A stretch of DNA of 64,000 nucleotides, from positions 1 to 64,000 of the forward strand of contig NZ_JAEMED010000003.1 of NCBI RefSeq assembly GCF_016458205.1, written 5' to 3'. Made by a program: the position numbers and the translations under genes. This stretch comes from Streptococcus sp. 121. Its GTDB lineage: Bacteria; Bacillota; Bacilli; Lactobacillales; Streptococcaceae. The notes beneath the pieces were generated by a model, which saw only the letters and a list, made by a program, of their open reading frames with translations, had not been told where the DNA came from and did no database searches. This document shows positions 7,990 to 21,500 of the stretch, piece by piece. Position 1 is the stretch's first letter; every line of letters starts with the position of its first letter.

Positions 7990-8029
7990 AAAAAAGCAGG
8001 TAAATCCTATCGGATTTCACCTACTTTTC
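7990..8029 (-). terminator. Terminator of the 2306-aa adhesin gene
   Basis: On the - strand AGTAGGTGAAATCC / GGATTTACCTGCT followed by TTTTT, 12 bp past the stop codon. Confidence 0.8.
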
Positions 8030-8041
8030 AACTATTTTGAC

Positions 8042-11000
8042 TTACTCTTCCTCTTTTTTCTTTTGGAAAAGGAAACCAAAACCAACTAGAGAAAGCAACC
8101 AAACTAGGAAGCGCATCAATGGATGGCGAACTTCTCCAGTATTTGGAAGCTCTTCTTCCACCGGCATCTGAGCCGCAGACAAATCCGTCTGCTGTCCTGT
8201 CACGGACTCCAACTGAGCTCCATGACTTGGCATCACCAGAGGCGTCACTATTGCCTCCTCACGCTCACTAGGTACCCCTGGTTCCTCCGGAACCACCGGT
8301 GTGACCGGTTTTTCTGGTCCTACCGGTGCCACTGGTTTCTCTGGATCAACTGGGATTACCGGCTTGTCTGGTTCTACCGGTGTCACTGGTTTCTCTGGAT
8401 CAACTGGGATTACCGGCTTGTCTGGTTCTACCGGTGTCACTGGTTTCTCTGGATCAACTGGGATTACCGGCTTGTCTGGCTCTACCGGTGTCACTGGTTT
8501 CTCTGGATCAACTGGTTTGGCGGTCTCCTTGACAGTTACCGTCACTGGCACCCGATCCTCTGAGCCGTCATTGTAACGAACCGTTACATAACCCGTGAGA
8601 CTGCCTGACTTAGCATCCGCTGGAACAACTACAGTCACCCAACCATTGGAGCCCACAGTCATACCTGTGCCCTCAATTCTGTAGCTGGCAGAAGTTGGGA
8701 GGTTTACACCTGGAATAGTTACCTGGGTGCCTGCTGCCACTTCAACAGCTACATAGCTTGGGTTATAACGGTCTGCTTCTGGAATCACCGGTTTTTCCGG
8801 TTCTACAGGGGTTACCGGCTTATCTGGATCTACCGGTTTCGCTACAACCTCTACTGTCACAACTACCCGGTCTTCTGAACCATCCTTGTAGCGTACAATC
8901 ACTTGACCTGTCAAGCTGCCGCTAGCTGCATCCGCTGGAACAACTACAGTCACACGACCTTGGTCATCTACGGTCATGCCTAGACCATCAACACTATAGG
9001 TGGCCTGACTTGGAAGACCTTGGCCTTCCAAGACTACTTGATTTCCTGCTTGAACGGTCGCAGTAGCATAACTTGGATTGTAGCGATCGGATTCCGGTAT
9101 CTCTGGTTTTTCCGGTTCTACTGGTTTGGCGATCACGATTACCCTGACTTCCACCAGGTCTTCTGAGCCATCGGTATAGTGGACAGTCACTTGTCCTTCA
9201 AGGGTGCCATCTACAGCATCTGCTGGGACAGAAACCCTTACACGACCTTGAGCATCCACCGTCATACCAGATCCACTAATGCTGTAACGAGCAGAACTTG
9301 GCAAGTTATTTCCTTCAATTAGGATTTCTTCCCCGGCCTGTACTTCCATCAAGTCATAACTTGGGTCAAACTTCTCAGCTTCTGAACGTGATAATTCTTT
9401 AACACGGACAGTAATTGGAATCAGGTCTTCTGAACCATCAGCATAGCGAATAGTCAATTGACCTGTGATAAGGCTACCTACAGCCGCATCGGATGGGATT
9501 GGTACACTAACCAAACCATATGGATCCACGCGCATACCGGAACCAACAATACGGTAACGGGCTTGTTCTGGTAGTCCCTGTCCTTCCAGTTCAACCAAAC
9601 TTCCTTGCTCACCTTCAAGACTTGGATAGCTTGGATTGTACTTGTCAGCATCCGGTGTTACAACAGGCTTAGCTGTCACATGCACCACAACGGACACACG
9701 GTCTTGAGAACCATCCCTATAGGTGATGGTAACTTGTCCAGTCCGATCACCCGCAGGGGTATCAGCTGGAATATCAACCGTTACTTGTCCTTGAGCATCG
9801 ACACGCATGCCTTCTCCCTCAATTTGATAAGTCGCCTCTCGTGGCAAGCCTTGGGATCCAAGAATCACTTGATTTCCAGCCTCCACAGTAATTGGACTAT
9901 AATTTGGATTGTAGCGTTCAGCAAGTGGCCGGGCCGTTACTTGGACGGTCACCGCTGTCTGATCTTGGGAACCATCTGAGTAGGTGACAGTGACGACTCC
10001 ACGAAGGGTCCCGGAACCACTGGTCTCATCAACTTTAATCGTTACTCGACCTTGATCATCCACGGTCATACCGGTTCCAACAATTGTATAGGCGGCCTGT
10101 TCTGGAAGATCTTGACCCTCTACCATAACTTGCTGACCAGCTTGGAGGGCACTTTCCGGATAACTTGGATTGTAACGATCCGCTTCACGACTGATTTCTG
10201 GTCGAGCTGTTACAGTAATTTGAACAGGAACCTGATCTTGGGAACCGTCTAGGTAGGTCACAGTAACTAGACCAGCCAAGCCCCCAATTGGAGCATCCAC
10301 AGGTAGGCTTACCGTTACCCGACCTCGATCATCCACCGCCATATAATCCCCATAAACCTGGTAGCTTGCCTCTACCGGGAAGCCTTGGCTACCTAAGGTC
10401 ATTGTTCCGCCTTGTTGGAGAGTCGCTGTGGTATAGCTTGGTGCGTAAAACTCTGCGAGTGGTCGCGCCGTCACTTGAACAGTGACGCGTACAACATCAC
10501 TGGATCCATCGCTATAACGAACAGTTACATTACCTGTCAATGTACCAGTAGCACTGTCTTCTGAAACAGCGACAGTGACGCGCCCTTGATTATCCACAGT
10601 CATTCCGGTTCCAACAATTGTATAGGTGGCCTGATCTGGGAGACCTTGACCTTCTAGGACAACGTGACTGCCGGCTTGAACGTGCGCGGTCTCATAGCTT
10701 GGATTGTAGCGATCAGCTTCCCACTCTACAACTGGTCGGGCTGTTACTTGAACAAAAACTGGAACCAGATCTTCTGAGCCATCGGCATAAGTAATGGTTA
10801 CCTGACCAGTCCGTGTACCCGTTGGAGCATCGTCTGGTATCGTTACCGTCACACGACCAAAATCATCAATGGTCATCCCTTCACCACTCACGCGATAAGT
10901 CGCACGTTCAGGTAGACCTTCCACTCCTAGACGCCCCATAGTTCCGGCTTGAAGACTTATTGGGGTATAAACAGGATTATAAACCTCTGCTAGAGGTCGA

Positions 11001-14000
11001 GCTATTACTTGGATCGTAAGTGGAACAACGTCTTCAGATCCATCTCCATAACGGACAGTGACACGACCTTGCAGGCTGCCCGTTTGGGCATCTGCCGGAA
11101 CCACGACAGTTACTCGGCCCTGACTATCCACTGTCATACCGGATCCCGTCACGCTGTAACTTGCTGAAGATGGAAGCCCTTGGCCTTCTAAGACGACTTG
11201 GTTACCAGCTTCCACCGTCGCAGGAGTGTAACTTGGGTTGTAGCGTTCAGCTGCTGGTTTAGCTGTCACTTGAACAGTAACCGGAACTAAATCCTCTGAA
11301 CCATCGCTGTAACGGACAGTCACTTGACCCGTCAAACTACCTGTTGCCGCATCTGCCGGAACCACGACAGTTACTCGGCCCTGACTATCCACTGTCATGC
11401 CGGATCCCGTCACGCTATAACTTGCTGAAGATGGAAGTCCTTGGCCTTCTAGGACGACTTGGTTACCGGCTTCCACCGTCGCAGGAGTGTAACTTGGGTT
11501 GTAGCGTTCAGCTTCTGGTTTAGCTGTCACTTGAACAGTAACCGGAACTAAATCCTCGGAACCATCGCTATAACGGACAGTGACCTGGCCGTGAACGGGG
11601 CCGCTAACTGCGTCAAGCGGAACAGCCACAGTTACTCGACCCTGTGAATCAATGGTCATACCCGACCCCGTCACGCTATAGCTTGCTGAAGATGGTAGAC
11701 CTTGGCCTTCCAAGACGACTTGGTTACCGGCTTCCACCGTCGCAGGAGTGTAACTTGGGTTGTAGCGTTCAGCTGCTGGTTTAGCTGTCACTTGAACAGT
11801 AACCGGAACTAAATCCTCGGAACCATCGCTATAACGGACGGTGACCTGGCCGTGAACGGGGCCGCTAACTGCGTCAAGCGGAACAGCCACAGTTACTCGA
11901 CCCTGTGAATCAATGGTCATACCCGACCCCGTTACGCTGTAGCTTGCTGAAGATGGTAGTCCTTGGCCTTCCAAGACGACTTGGTTACCAGCTTCCACCG
12001 TCGCAGGAGTGTAACTTGGATTGTAGCGTTCAGCTGCTGGTTTAGCTGTCACCTGAACCATTACCGGAACTAAATCCTCGGAGCCATCGCTGTAACGGAC
12101 AGTGACCTGGCCTGTCAAGCTACCTGTTGCCGCGTCTGCTGGCACAATAACAGTCACACGTCCCTGACTATCCACTGTCATGCCGGATCCCGTCACGCTA
12201 TAGCTTGCTGAAGATGGAAGTCCTTGGCCTTCTAGGACAACTTGGTTGCCAGCTTCCACCGTCGCAGGAGTATAACTTGGGTTGTAGCGTTCAGCGGCTG
12301 GTTTAGCTGTCACTTGAACAGTAACCGGAACTAAATCCTCTGAACCATCGCTGTAACGGACGGTCACTTGACCCGTCAAACTACCTGTTGCCGCATCTGC
12401 TGGAACCACGACAGTTACTCGGCCCTGACTATCCACTGTCATACCGGATCCGGTTACGCTATAGCGTGCTGAAGATGGAAGTCCTTGACCTTCTAGGACG
12501 ACTTGATCGCCCGCTTGAACATGCGCGGTCTCATAGCTTGGATTGTAGCGTTCAGCTGCTGGTTTAGCTGTCACCTGAACCATTACTGGAACTAAATCCT
12601 CTGAACCATCGCTGTAACGGACAGTGACCTGGCCGTGAACGGGGCCGCTAACTGCGTCAAGCGGAACAGCCACAGTTACTCGCCCCTGTGAATCAATGGT
12701 CATACCCGACCCCGTCACGCTATAGCTTGCTGAAGATGGAAGTCCTTGGCCTTCCAAGACGACTTGGTTACCGGCTTCCACCGTCGCAGGAGTGTAACTT
12801 GGGTTGTAGCGTTCAGCTTCTTCATTGGTGGCTGGGATGCGATTGACCGTTAGGACCAGGCGTTCTGTTGAACCATCCGGGTAGCGTACCTGAACGGTAT
12901 AAGCGGTCCGCCCAGGTTTCTCGGTAGCGGGTGTAGTGACGGTCGCATTCCCTTGACCATCAAATTCAATTTGGGATCTATTATCAGAAATTACACTGAA
13001 CTGTGTTCCCCTCGGAACTTGACCTGTCTGAGGCACCACTTCTGATTTTCCAATCTGGATATCGAGGACTGGGTAGTGACCTTCATAAAGGTCCGCTTGA
13101 GTCATTTGTCCACTTAACTTGTTCTCCACTTGCAAGACTGAACGATCCATGTAAGAGTTGGAATAAGTATTTCGCATGATGCCAGCTGACTGACTAGAAC
13201 CCACCATGACTCCACGCTCTTTCCAAGTTTCCGCCAAGGCAGAAGCTCCACTTGCGTCCGCAATAGCCGCAATTTGGGCTGCAAATTCAGCTCGACTGAG
13301 TGGATTCTTAAGAGTGTATTCGATGGTATAAGCAGCTGGTTCATAATAACCACTCAAGGTGACGCTTGGGGTTTTGACTTCCTCAATAATCGGCCGGAAG
13401 ATCGGAGCCAGATTCTGACGTCTACGTTCGGCTTCTTCTTGGCTGCTGACGCCTTCCAAACTGATAGCTGGAGTATTTTTTGTGTGGACAAGGCCTGTAC
13501 CATCCACCACCAAAGGAATCGCTTTACTGATACCGACGCCTCCAGCATTTGAAGCATACAAGCTCACTTGGTTGGTATCGACTAGGCTCATCAATTCCGC
13601 CGGTAATTTTTGAACGATGTAAGGAATGGTACCCGCTGGCTCGGTTAGCACACTGCGGCCCTTAACCAGTTCATACCGGGTTATAAATTTGAAGCCTTTT
13701 ACTTGTCCATCTTCAGTGACAAGGGGAAGAATTTCGGAAACTTCTTGGTTACTTGGTGAGTCAGCTGTCTTCCGTTTTTTTGTATCGGAAAAAATACTAT
13801 CTACCGTCGTCTCTGCTTGGGCAGCATCACGGTTAGGCATATCGGCCGCAAACCAAGCGCCATTCAAGGTGTCAACGACCAAACGGTTGATGTTGAAGAC
13901 GCGATCGTAGTTATCTCCACTTACAAAAGCAGATCCGAAAGTCACAGCTTGACTGCCCACGAGCTCCGTCACGGTTTTACCGTCTTTAAGGGTAATCGTT

Positions 14001-14962
14001 AGCGGAAAATTAGTTGCATCCGATGTATTATTGGGATCATCTGGGAAGCTGACAAAGCGCTTGAGCACCGGGATGGACCAAAGTTGGTTGTCCTGGCTCG
14101 AAGTCAATTCCAGACTCACATCGTAAATGGAATCCGTCTTAACCTTAATGCTCTCAATATTGTTGTAAAAATTTGGATTCTCAAACCAAAGCAAGTAGTT
14201 CCCGGATTGGCCTTCCTGATTGTATTCTTGCGAGAACCCCACTCCCTTGAACTTGTTCCAGTTCGACTGGCGCAAGATGATCTGATTGCCCTTGTTTTCA
14301 AAGCGGTCAAAATAGGTTCCGCCATAAATTTCCACAATGAACTTTGGATCAACCACATTCGGAGTAAATCCGTTCACGCCTAAATCAATAGGGGCTTGTG
14401 GTTTAGCAGGAGTTACCTCTGTAGCGGAAAGGCCTGCTTCTGATACCACTTGGTTAGGGTTAGCCTCTACTGCCACAGGTTTTTCAGATGACACTGAATT
14501 TGTGCTCTCTGTTTCTGGCTGGTCTGAAGCAGTGGTCCTTGCGACTGTCTCTCCCAAAGAGTTCGGTTCTTCCTGTATTGCACGTGCTTGAACCGGCTCC
14601 ACTTTCAAGGGTTCCGCGACCGTAGACGATCCTGACTGGACCAAAGTTGCTTGACGGGAATCTTCCGTCTGAGAGGATAGTGTTTCACCTGAAGGGGCAG
14701 GGGACGGCAGTTCCGCTCCTCCAAGGGTCGCATCCGCCGGATAAACCACTGGAGATTCTGTTCCTAAAGCCTCGGCCGGCTCATTCTGAGCCTCTACACT
14801 CAAACCTTCCTTAACCTCTGGAACATCTGCTGCTGCCTGTTCAGCTGCCTGAACTGGACCTCCGCCAAAAATCACGCTTCCAAGAAAAACGGAGGCTGCT
14901 CCGATGGAATATTTTCGAATGGAAAATCGTTGAACAGTTTTTGTAAACGGTTCAGTTTTCAT
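8042..14962 (-). CDS. YSIRK/LPxTG cell-wall adhesin with 16 Rib-like repeats, 2306 aa
   Basis: YSIRK-type signal peptide ([17 protein letters not shown] at about 13-29). A Ser/Thr/Glu-rich stretch runs to about 190, a unique putative binding region covers about 190-640, and a degenerate repeat follows. Sixteen ~86-residue modules span about 715-2147, each opening (E/D)RYNPSY and containing GMTxDxxGRVTV and YxDGSED. They resemble Rib/alpha-like or YPDG surface repeats. A Pro-rich spacer (about 2147-2225) of PVDPEKP / PVEPDKP units precedes the sortase signal LPNTGE (about 2275), a hydrophobic segment and a KKKEEE tail. Modules 1-7 are nearly identical and come in two subtypes. It is likely surface-bound and adhesive; the ligand is unknown. 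SD GGAAGGAG. Confidence 0.9.
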   Translation of the reverse strand: MKTEPFTKTVQRFSIRKYSIGAASVFLGSVIFGGGPVQAAEQAAADVPEVKEGLSVEAQNEPAEALGTESPVVYPADATLGGAELPSPAPSGETLSSQTEDSRQATLVQSGSSTVAEPLKVEPVQARAIQEEPNSLGETVARTTASDQPETESTNSVSSEKPVAVEANPNQVVSEAGLSATEVTPAKPQAPIDLGVNGFTPNVVDPKFIVEIYGGTYFDRFENKGNQIILRQSNWNKFKGVGFSQEYNQEGQSGNYLLWFENPNFYNNIESIKVKTDSIYDVSLELTSSQDNQLWSIPVLKRFVSFPDDPNNTSDATNFPLTITLKDGKTVTELVGSQAVTFGSAFVSGDNYDRVFNINRLVVDTLNGAWFAADMPNRDAAQAETTVDSIFSDTKKRKTADSPSNQEVSEILPLVTEDGQVKGFKFITRYELVKGRSVLTEPAGTIPYIVQKLPAELMSLVDTNQVSLYASNAGGVGISKAIPLVVDGTGLVHTKNTPAISLEGVSSQEEAERRRQNLAPIFRPIIEEVKTPSVTLSGYYEPAAYTIEYTLKNPLSRAEFAAQIAAIADASGASALAETWKERGVMVGSSQSAGIMRNTYSNSYMDRSVLQVENKLSGQMTQADLYEGHYPVLDIQIGKSEVVPQTGQVPRGTQFSVISDNRSQIEFDGQGNATVTTPATEKPGRTAYTVQVRYPDGSTERLVLTVNRIPATNEEAERYNPSYTPATVEAGNQVVLEGQGLPSSASYSVTGSGMTIDSQGRVTVAVPLDAVSGPVHGQVTVRYSDGSEDLVPVMVQVTAKPAAERYNPSYETAHVQAGDQVVLEGQGLPSSARYSVTGSGMTVDSQGRVTVVVPADAATGSLTGQVTVRYSDGSEDLVPVTVQVTAKPAAERYNPSYTPATVEAGNQVVLEGQGLPSSASYSVTGSGMTVDSQGRVTVIVPADAATGSLTGQVTVRYSDGSEDLVPVMVQVTAKPAAERYNPSYTPATVEAGNQVVLEGQGLPSSASYSVTGSGMTIDSQGRVTVAVPLDAVSGPVHGQVTVRYSDGSEDLVPVTVQVTAKPAAERYNPSYTPATVEAGNQVVLEGQGLPSSASYSVTGSGMTIDSQGRVTVAVPLDAVSGPVHGQVTVRYSDGSEDLVPVTVQVTAKPEAERYNPSYTPATVEAGNQVVLEGQGLPSSASYSVTGSGMTVDSQGRVTVVVPADAATGSLTGQVTVRYSDGSEDLVPVTVQVTAKPAAERYNPSYTPATVEAGNQVVLEGQGLPSSASYSVTGSGMTVDSQGRVTVVVPADAQTGSLQGRVTVRYGDGSEDVVPLTIQVIARPLAEVYNPVYTPISLQAGTMGRLGVEGLPERATYRVSGEGMTIDDFGRVTVTIPDDAPTGTRTGQVTITYADGSEDLVPVFVQVTARPVVEWEADRYNPSYETAHVQAGSHVVLEGQGLPDQATYTIVGTGMTVDNQGRVTVAVSEDSATGTLTGNVTVRYSDGSSDVVRVTVQVTARPLAEFYAPSYTTATLQQGGTMTLGSQGFPVEASYQVYGDYMAVDDRGRVTVSLPVDAPIGGLAGLVTVTYLDGSQDQVPVQITVTARPEISREADRYNPSYPESALQAGQQVMVEGQDLPEQAAYTIVGTGMTVDDQGRVTIKVDETSGSGTLRGVVTVTYSDGSQDQTAVTVQVTARPLAERYNPNYSPITVEAGNQVILGSQGLPREATYQIEGEGMRVDAQGQVTVDIPADTPAGDRTGQVTITYRDGSQDRVSVVVHVTAKPVVTPDADKYNPSYPSLEGEQGSLVELEGQGLPEQARYRIVGSGMRVDPYGLVSVPIPSDAAVGSLITGQLTIRYADGSEDLIPITVRVKELSRSEAEKFDPSYDLMEVQAGEEILIEGNNLPSSARYSISGSGMTVDAQGRVRVSVPADAVDGTLEGQVTVHYTDGSEDLVEVRVIVIAKPVEPEKPEIPESDRYNPSYATATVQAGNQVVLEGQGLPSQATYSVDGLGMTVDDQGRVTVVVPADAASGSLTGQVIVRYKDGSEDRVVVTVEVVAKPVDPDKPVTPVEPEKPVIPEADRYNPSYVAVEVAAGTQVTIPGVNLPTSASYRIEGTGMTVGSNGWVTVVVPADAKSGSLTGYVTVRYNDGSEDRVPVTVTVKETAKPVDPEKPVTPVEPDKPVIPVDPEKPVTPVEPDKPVIPVDPEKPVTPVEPDKPVIPVDPEKPVAPVGPEKPVTPVVPEEPGVPSEREEAIVTPLVMPSHGAQLESVTGQQTDLSAAQMPVEEELPNTGEVRHPLMRFLVWLLSLVGFGFLFQKKKEEE

Positions 14963-15160
14963 ACATAGAACTCCTTCCTTCTTTTAAAATCCCCGAAGTT
15001 TTTTCAAAAGAATCTCTCATACATGGAAAATCAATCAGTCATAACTCATTGAACGCAAATTGGAAAACATGTCGTGCCTTGATCCCATTTCTTCGGTTTT
15101 TAGGTCGCAATTTTATCCAACTTGTTCTTAGGACATCCTTCAATTTTCACAATGTATCAT

Positions 15161-15189
15161 ATTATATTTTAGTTCAAAATCCGCAAAAA
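15161..15189 (-). promoter_or_regulatory. Candidate promoter of the 2306-aa adhesin gene
   Basis: -35 TTTTTG, 17-bp spacer, -10 TATAAT on the - strand, leaving a 5' leader of about 190 nt. Confidence 0.5.
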
Positions 15190-15239
15190 GTCCATTGCTT
15201 TCTCTACCTTTTTCCTTGGGAAATTTATACTGAACTAAT

Positions 15240-15412
15240 TTCAAAATCAGAATACTCACGGAATTTCAAAAAATGACGAGGATAGCCGATGATGGTAGTT
15301 CAACAGGTCTGGGAGACCTGTTGAATATTATCGCTAAAGCGTGCAAGGCACGCAATCAAAGGGGTTCGGCGAGGAGGATTAACACATTCAGTTTTGAAAT
15401 GGAATGAGCATC
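15240..15412 (+). repeat. Family B interspersed repeat, copy B1 (hybrid)
   Basis: The left part (AATACTCACGGAATTTCAAAAAATGACGAGGATAGCCGATGATGG) matches copy B2 at 52556. The right part (hairpin CAACAGGTCT/AGACCTGTTG, then AAGCGTGCAAGGCACGC and AACACATTCAG) matches B3 and B4. It ends in a TTTTGAAATGxAATGAG terminus, and a second, partial terminus follows to about 15435. Confidence 0.75.
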
Positions 15413-15452
15413 AGATTTTGAAATCCAATGAGAATTACAATTCTTGAACCGC

Positions 15453-15477
15453 AAAAAACCCCTCCAAAAGGAGGGGT
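15453..15477 (-). terminator. Terminator of the 3904-aa adhesin gene
   Basis: CCCCTCC TTTT GGAGGGG followed by TTTTTTG on the - strand, about 85 bp after the stop codon. Confidence 0.8.
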
Positions 15478-15561
15478 AGGGAAACCAAATTTCATTCATA
15501 CAAGGGTGATCTCCCTCTTACTCATACATGTTGATACTCTTATCTAGTATGTACCTACCGA

Positions 15562-18500
15562 CTATTCTTCGTCTTTGCGACGACGTCCGACAATTCCAAA
15601 TCCTGCAAGAAGACCTAGAATTCCGAGAGCTGTTGCGCCAGCTGCATCTTCAGTACCAGTTTCAGGAAGTGCTTCCGCTGGTGCTTCAGGTTGAACTGGA
15701 GTTACAGGTTCTGGTTTAGGTTCCGGTTTCGGTTCTGGCTTAGGCTCTGGTTTAGGCTCAGGTTTTGGTTCTGGCTTAGGTTCTGGCTTAGGCTCAGGTT
15801 TTGGAACCTCAACATAAGGGATTGGAGTTGGTTTAGTTGGATCTTTTGGTACAGGAGGAATATAACCCTTAGTTGGATCGTTTGGATCAACTGGTTTCAA
15901 TGGTTCTCTTGTATCTGGATCAACTGGTACCAAACCAGGAACGTGTGGAATAGCTGGTTGACTTGGATCCGTTGGTGGAACAAGTTTACCTGGATCTGTT
16001 GGATCGTTGGTATATGGTACTTCAGTCCATGGTTTGTCCGGAGTTACACCTGGAGGGAACTCTGGGACATAGTTAGAGATTGGAGCGTAAATAACTTGAT
16101 CTAGGATATCTGCTGAATCAGCTGTAATTCCTGTGTGTGCTCCCGCCTCAACTTGTGATGGATCTACAAGGATGAAGCCTTTATAAACTGGAGTCTTGTA
16201 GCTTTCGAATGAAGTGCCGTCTTGTGCTACCCAATCACCAAGTGTCGTTTCACCAGTTACCAGATTGATGGTTCCCTCACGACGGAAGCGGAGAGTGTCA
16301 CGATGCATTGGTACTTCAGATGCTGGAATCTCTTTCAAGCTTCCATCTTCTGCACGTACATAGTAACGAACCTCACGGTTAACTTCCTCAGTCAATTTAA
16401 GGATGTCTTCCTTATCTGGATCTGGGTAATTTGGTGTATTTGGATCTGTTGGATCAACTGGCTTGTTAGGATTTACAGGTTTTTCAGGTGTTACAGGGAT
16501 GATCTTCGCTTTGAGGTCTACGTAGTAAACATCAACGCCATCTTGACCATCGAAGTGTGTGCCTGAAACGAAGCCATCTCTCACAAGTTCGTAACCAAGT
16601 TTCACATACTTCACAATTGTGTCAGCAGTAGAGTAGTTAATAACTTGTGATGAAGTACCTTCCATAACAGCTGAGCTCTCAAGTTCACGGACAACTGTTG
16701 TGCCATCTTGTTTCACTTCGCGGTAGATAATTTGTGCTTTATCGATACGTGCGTAAGGAATTACAGTTGGTTTAGTTGGATCCTCTGGAACAGGAGGGAT
16801 ATAACCCTTAGTTGGGTCATTTGGATCAACTGGCTGCAATGGAATTTGCGGTTCAAATCCTGGTACATAAGGAATGTTTGGTTGAGCTGGATCTGTTGGA
16901 GGAACAATCTTACCTGGATCTGTTGGATCGTTGGTGTATGGCACCTCTGTCCATGGTTTCTCTGGTAGATCCGCAGGGAAATCTGGGATATAGTTAGCAA
17001 GTTTCACATACACAACTTCATCGTGGATGTCAGCTGATGTAGCGGTGATTCCTGTGTGAGCACCCTTCATTGCATCTGCAGCATTAGCAAGGATATGACC
17101 TTTATAAACTGGAGATGCATAATCTTGGAAGGATGTGCCGTCTAGAGCAACCCACTCACCAAGAGTGTTTTCGCCTGTTACAAGGTTAACAGTTCCTTCA
17201 CGACGGAAGCGGAGAGTGTCTTCCTTAGTTGCAATTTCCATTTCTGGAATCTTCGTAAGGTTTCCATTCGCATCGCGAACATAGTATTTAACGTCACGAT
17301 TTACTTCCTCAGTCAACTTCACAATATCAGGGTTTTCAATTGGAGGGTAGACTGGTGAATCTGGATCTGTTGGATCTGTTGGTTTGTTTGGCTCTTGTGG
17401 TTTTTCAGGTGTTACAGGAATGATCAATTCTTTCAAGTCAACGTAGTAAACTGCGCTATCTTGAGTGAAGCGAGTACCTGATACAAAACCATCTTTCACA
17501 AGTGCATAACCAAGGCGTTTGTATTTCGTAATAGTGTCTGCTGTTGAGTAATTGATGAGATCATCGATTGCTCCTTCGAGAACTGCTGATGTCTCAAGCT
17601 CACGAACAACAGTTGTTCCATCTTGGCCTACGACACGGTAAACAACTTGTGCAGAAGACATGTTGCGTACATATGGAATCTTCGTATCATCTGTAGGAGT
17701 TGTTGGAACTGGAGGGATGTAACCCTTGCTTGGATCTTGTGGATCCACTGGTTTCAATGGTTCATTGGTTCCTGGATCTACTGGTGTCAAACCTGGTACA
17801 TATGGAATGGCAGGTTGTTGTGGATCAGTAGGAGGAACAATGCTTCCAGGATTCGTTGGATCTGTTACATACGGTACTTCTGTCCAAGGGTTAGTTGGAG
17901 TTACGCCTGGAGGAAACTCTGGAACATAGTTACCAACTGGAACGTAGATAACTTGATCATGGATATCTGCTGATGTTGCAGTGATTCCATTATGAGCTCC
18001 GGCTTGAAGTTGAGCCGCATTTTCCAAGATGTATCCTGGAACAGATGGGGATGTGTAAGAACCAAATGCTGAACCATCTACAGCCACCCAGTTTTGGAGG
18101 GTAGTTGCACCTGTTGCCAAGTTGATGGTACCTTCACGACGGAAGCGAAGTGTATCTGACTTCATGGCTGCCTGTTCAGGCGTCATTTCAGTCAAGCTAC
18201 CATCTTTACCACGGATGTAGTAACGAACGGTACGAACAACTTCTTCTTCCAATTTGAAGATATCTGTGCTTGGCTCTACGCTAGGATCCGTTGGTTTTTC
18301 TGGATCTGGGTAGTTTGGTGTTGTTGGATCAGTTGGATCTGGATTCTTAGGCAATTCTGGTGTCTCTGGATCAACCGGTTTATTTGGTGTAACTGGTTTT
18401 TCTGGAGTTACCGGGATAACAATGGCCTTCACATCAACGTAGAAGGTATCAATACCATCTTGACCGTCGAATTTAGTACCTGGAACAAAGCCATCTTTCA

Positions 18501-21500
18501 CAAGAGTGTAGCCTTTGAGGTAAAGCTCTTTCAAAGTAGCTGCTGTTGAGTACTGAATTTCTTGACCTTCTTCACCATTGATAATATCTGACTTAGCCAA
18601 TTCCGCATTAACAACATTACCCGCTTCATCTACAAGACGGTAAATGATTTGAGCTTTGTCTTCCACAGCATTCTTGATGTATGGAATCTTCGTATCTGTT
18701 GTTGGTGTTGTCGGAACCGGAGGGACATAACCCTTGTTTGGATCTTGTGGATCCACTGGTTTCAATGGTTCATTGGTTCCTGGATCAACTGGGATCAAGC
18801 CTGGCACATATGGAATTGCCGGTTGACTTGGGTCTGTTGGTGGAACAATGTCTGTTGGTTTATTTGGATCAGTGACATACGGAACTTCAGTCCATGGATT
18901 AGTTGGAGTTACGCCTGGAGGGAATTCTGGAACATATTTACCAACTGGTACGTAGATAACTTGATCATGAATATCCTCAGAATCAGCAGAGATACCATTA
19001 TGGGCACCAGCCTGAAGTTGAGAAGCGTTTTCCAAGATGTAACCAGGGATTGAAGGTGATGTGTAAGCTCCAAATGCTGAACCATCTACAGCTACCCAGT
19101 TTTGGAGAGTCGTTGCTCCAGTTGCCAAGTTGATCGTTCCTTGACGACGGAAACGAAGTGTATCTGACTTCATCTCAACAAGATTTGCTGGCAATTCAGT
19201 CAATTGTCCGTCTGTACCACGTACATAGTAACGAACGGTACGTACCACTTCTTCCTCAAGTTTGAAGATGTCTGTGCTTGGCTCTACATTAGGATCCTTC
19301 GGTTTTTCTGGATCCGGGTAGTTTGGTGTTGTTGGATCTGTTGGATCTGGATTCTTAGGAAGTTCCGGAACTTTGTCTGGATCAACTGGTTTATCAGGTG
19401 TTACCGGCGTTTCTGGAGTTACCGGGATCACAATGGCTTTGACATCTACATAGTAAGTGTCTACTCCATCTTGTCCATCATACTTCGTACCAGCTGCAAA
19501 TCCATCTTTCACAAGAGTATAGCCTTGAAGGTAAAGCTCTTTCAGAGTTGCTGCTGTTGAGTACTTGATTTCCTCTCCTTCTTTACCAACGATAAGTCCT
19601 GAATCACGGAGTGATGGGTTGATAATCTCACCAGCTTCGTTCACTTCACGATAGATAATGCGTGCTTGATCTTCTTTCACTTCAGAATCTGGTTTCTTCA
19701 CATAAGGAATCTCCGTATCTGTAGTTGGAGAAGTTGGAACTGGCGGAACATAACCTTTACCAGGATTCTCAGGATCAACTGGTTTCAACGGCTCATTTGT
19801 TTCCGGATCAACTGGTGTCAAACCTGGAACATAAGGAATTGCAGGTTGTTGTGGATCAGTTGGAGGAACAATTGTAGCTGGGTTGGTAGGATCTGTTGTA
19901 TATGGTACTTCTGACCATGGATCTGTTGGTGTTGAACCTTCTGGGAACTTAGGCACATAGTTACCAACTGGTACGTAGATAACTTGGTCGTGGATATCCT
20001 CAGAATCTGCACCGATACCGTTATGAGCTCCAGCTTGGATTTGCGCTGCATTTTCCAAGATGTAGCCTGCTACAGATGGCGATGTGTAAGAACCAAAGGC
20101 AGATCCGTCAAGAGCTACCCAGTTTTGTAGGGTGGTTTCACCAGTTGCTAGGTTGATGGTTCCTTCACGACGGAAGCGGAGAGTATCAGACTTCATAGCT
20201 GCCTGTTCAGGCGTCATTTCAGTCAATTGACCATCTTTACCACGGATGTAGTAACGAACTGTCCGCAAGACTTCATCTTCCAAACGCAAGATATCTGTTT
20301 TATCAGGGGTTGGATAGTTTGGAGTCGTTGGATCCGTTGGATCTGGGTTCTTAGGTAGATCAGGTGTATCTGGATCAACCGGTTTGTTTGGATCAACTGG
20401 TTTTTCTGGAGTAACTGGGATAATAATCGCGGTCACATCAACGTAGTAGGTGTCAATATCATCTTGACCGTTGAAGGTCAAACCTTCACGGTATTTCGCC
20501 CCTGCAACAGTAGAGTTGGTTGAAAGGGTGTAACCTTTGAGGTACAAGTCTTTCAAGGTCTCCGTTGTAGAGTAAGTAATGCGGGCACCTTCTTTACCGT
20601 TAATGATTCCAGATGTTGCAATCTGTTCATTTACGATGGTGGTTCCATCAGCAGATACGACACGGTAGATTACCTGTGCACGATCGTCTTTGGCATCTGG
20701 ATCAACTGGTTTATCTTGTTCAATATATGGGATTGTGGTTTCCACACCTGGATCAGTTGGTGCAGGTGGGATGTAACCCTTACTTGGATCAGTTGGATCC
20801 ACTGGTTGCAATGGAGATCCATCCGTTGGGTTTGTTGGAACAAAGCCTTCAACGAAAGGAATCCGTTGAGTTTCATCCGTAGGCGGAACAATCTTGCTTG
20901 GATCAGTTGGATCGTTCACGTAAGGAACTTCTGTCCAAGGATTAGTTGGGGTAGAACCATCAGGGAATTTCGGAACATATCGAGAAATTGGTTTGTAGAC
21001 AACGATATCGAGATAATCTTCATCTGTTGCACCAACATTCGTATGAGCTCCAGCTTCTTTCTGATCAGCATTGACAAGGACATATCCTGTTACGACAGGG
21101 GAAGTCTTATTCTCAAAGCTGTTTCCAGGAGTAGCAGTCCAATCGCCAAGGGTTGTTGCACCTGTTACCAAGTTGATGGTTCCCTCACGACGGAAGTTGA
21201 GTGTATCCACAACTTCAGCAGCTACCGCATTCCCATCTTGGTCCACGTATCGGATAGTCCGCTTCACTTCCTCTGTCAACTTCAGAGCTTCTTCTTTGTC
21301 TGGAGTTGGGTAAACAGGAGGATTTGGATCTTCAGGATCTGGGTAACCAGGTGTCTTAGGATCAACTGGTTTTTCAGGTTCAATAGGATTTTCCGGAGTA
21401 ATTGGAATGATGATTGGAGTCAAGTCAACAAAGTAGTTTGTCACTGTACCTGGCTCACCACTGAAGGTTGCTCCAGTTGGGTAACCGTTGTTTACAAGTT

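Noticed and set aside
8301-8576. Collagen-like open frame on the + strand with GSTGxTG repeats
   Set aside because: It is the antisense shadow of the Pro-rich PVDPEKP/PVEPDKP spacer of the adhesin on the other strand; no SD or promoter.
10990-12830. Long near-identical DNA repeats that could be duplicated genes or an assembly error
   Set aside because: The frame stays open across all units and subtype differences alternate, so tandem protein repeats are the simpler reading; copy number is still uncertain.
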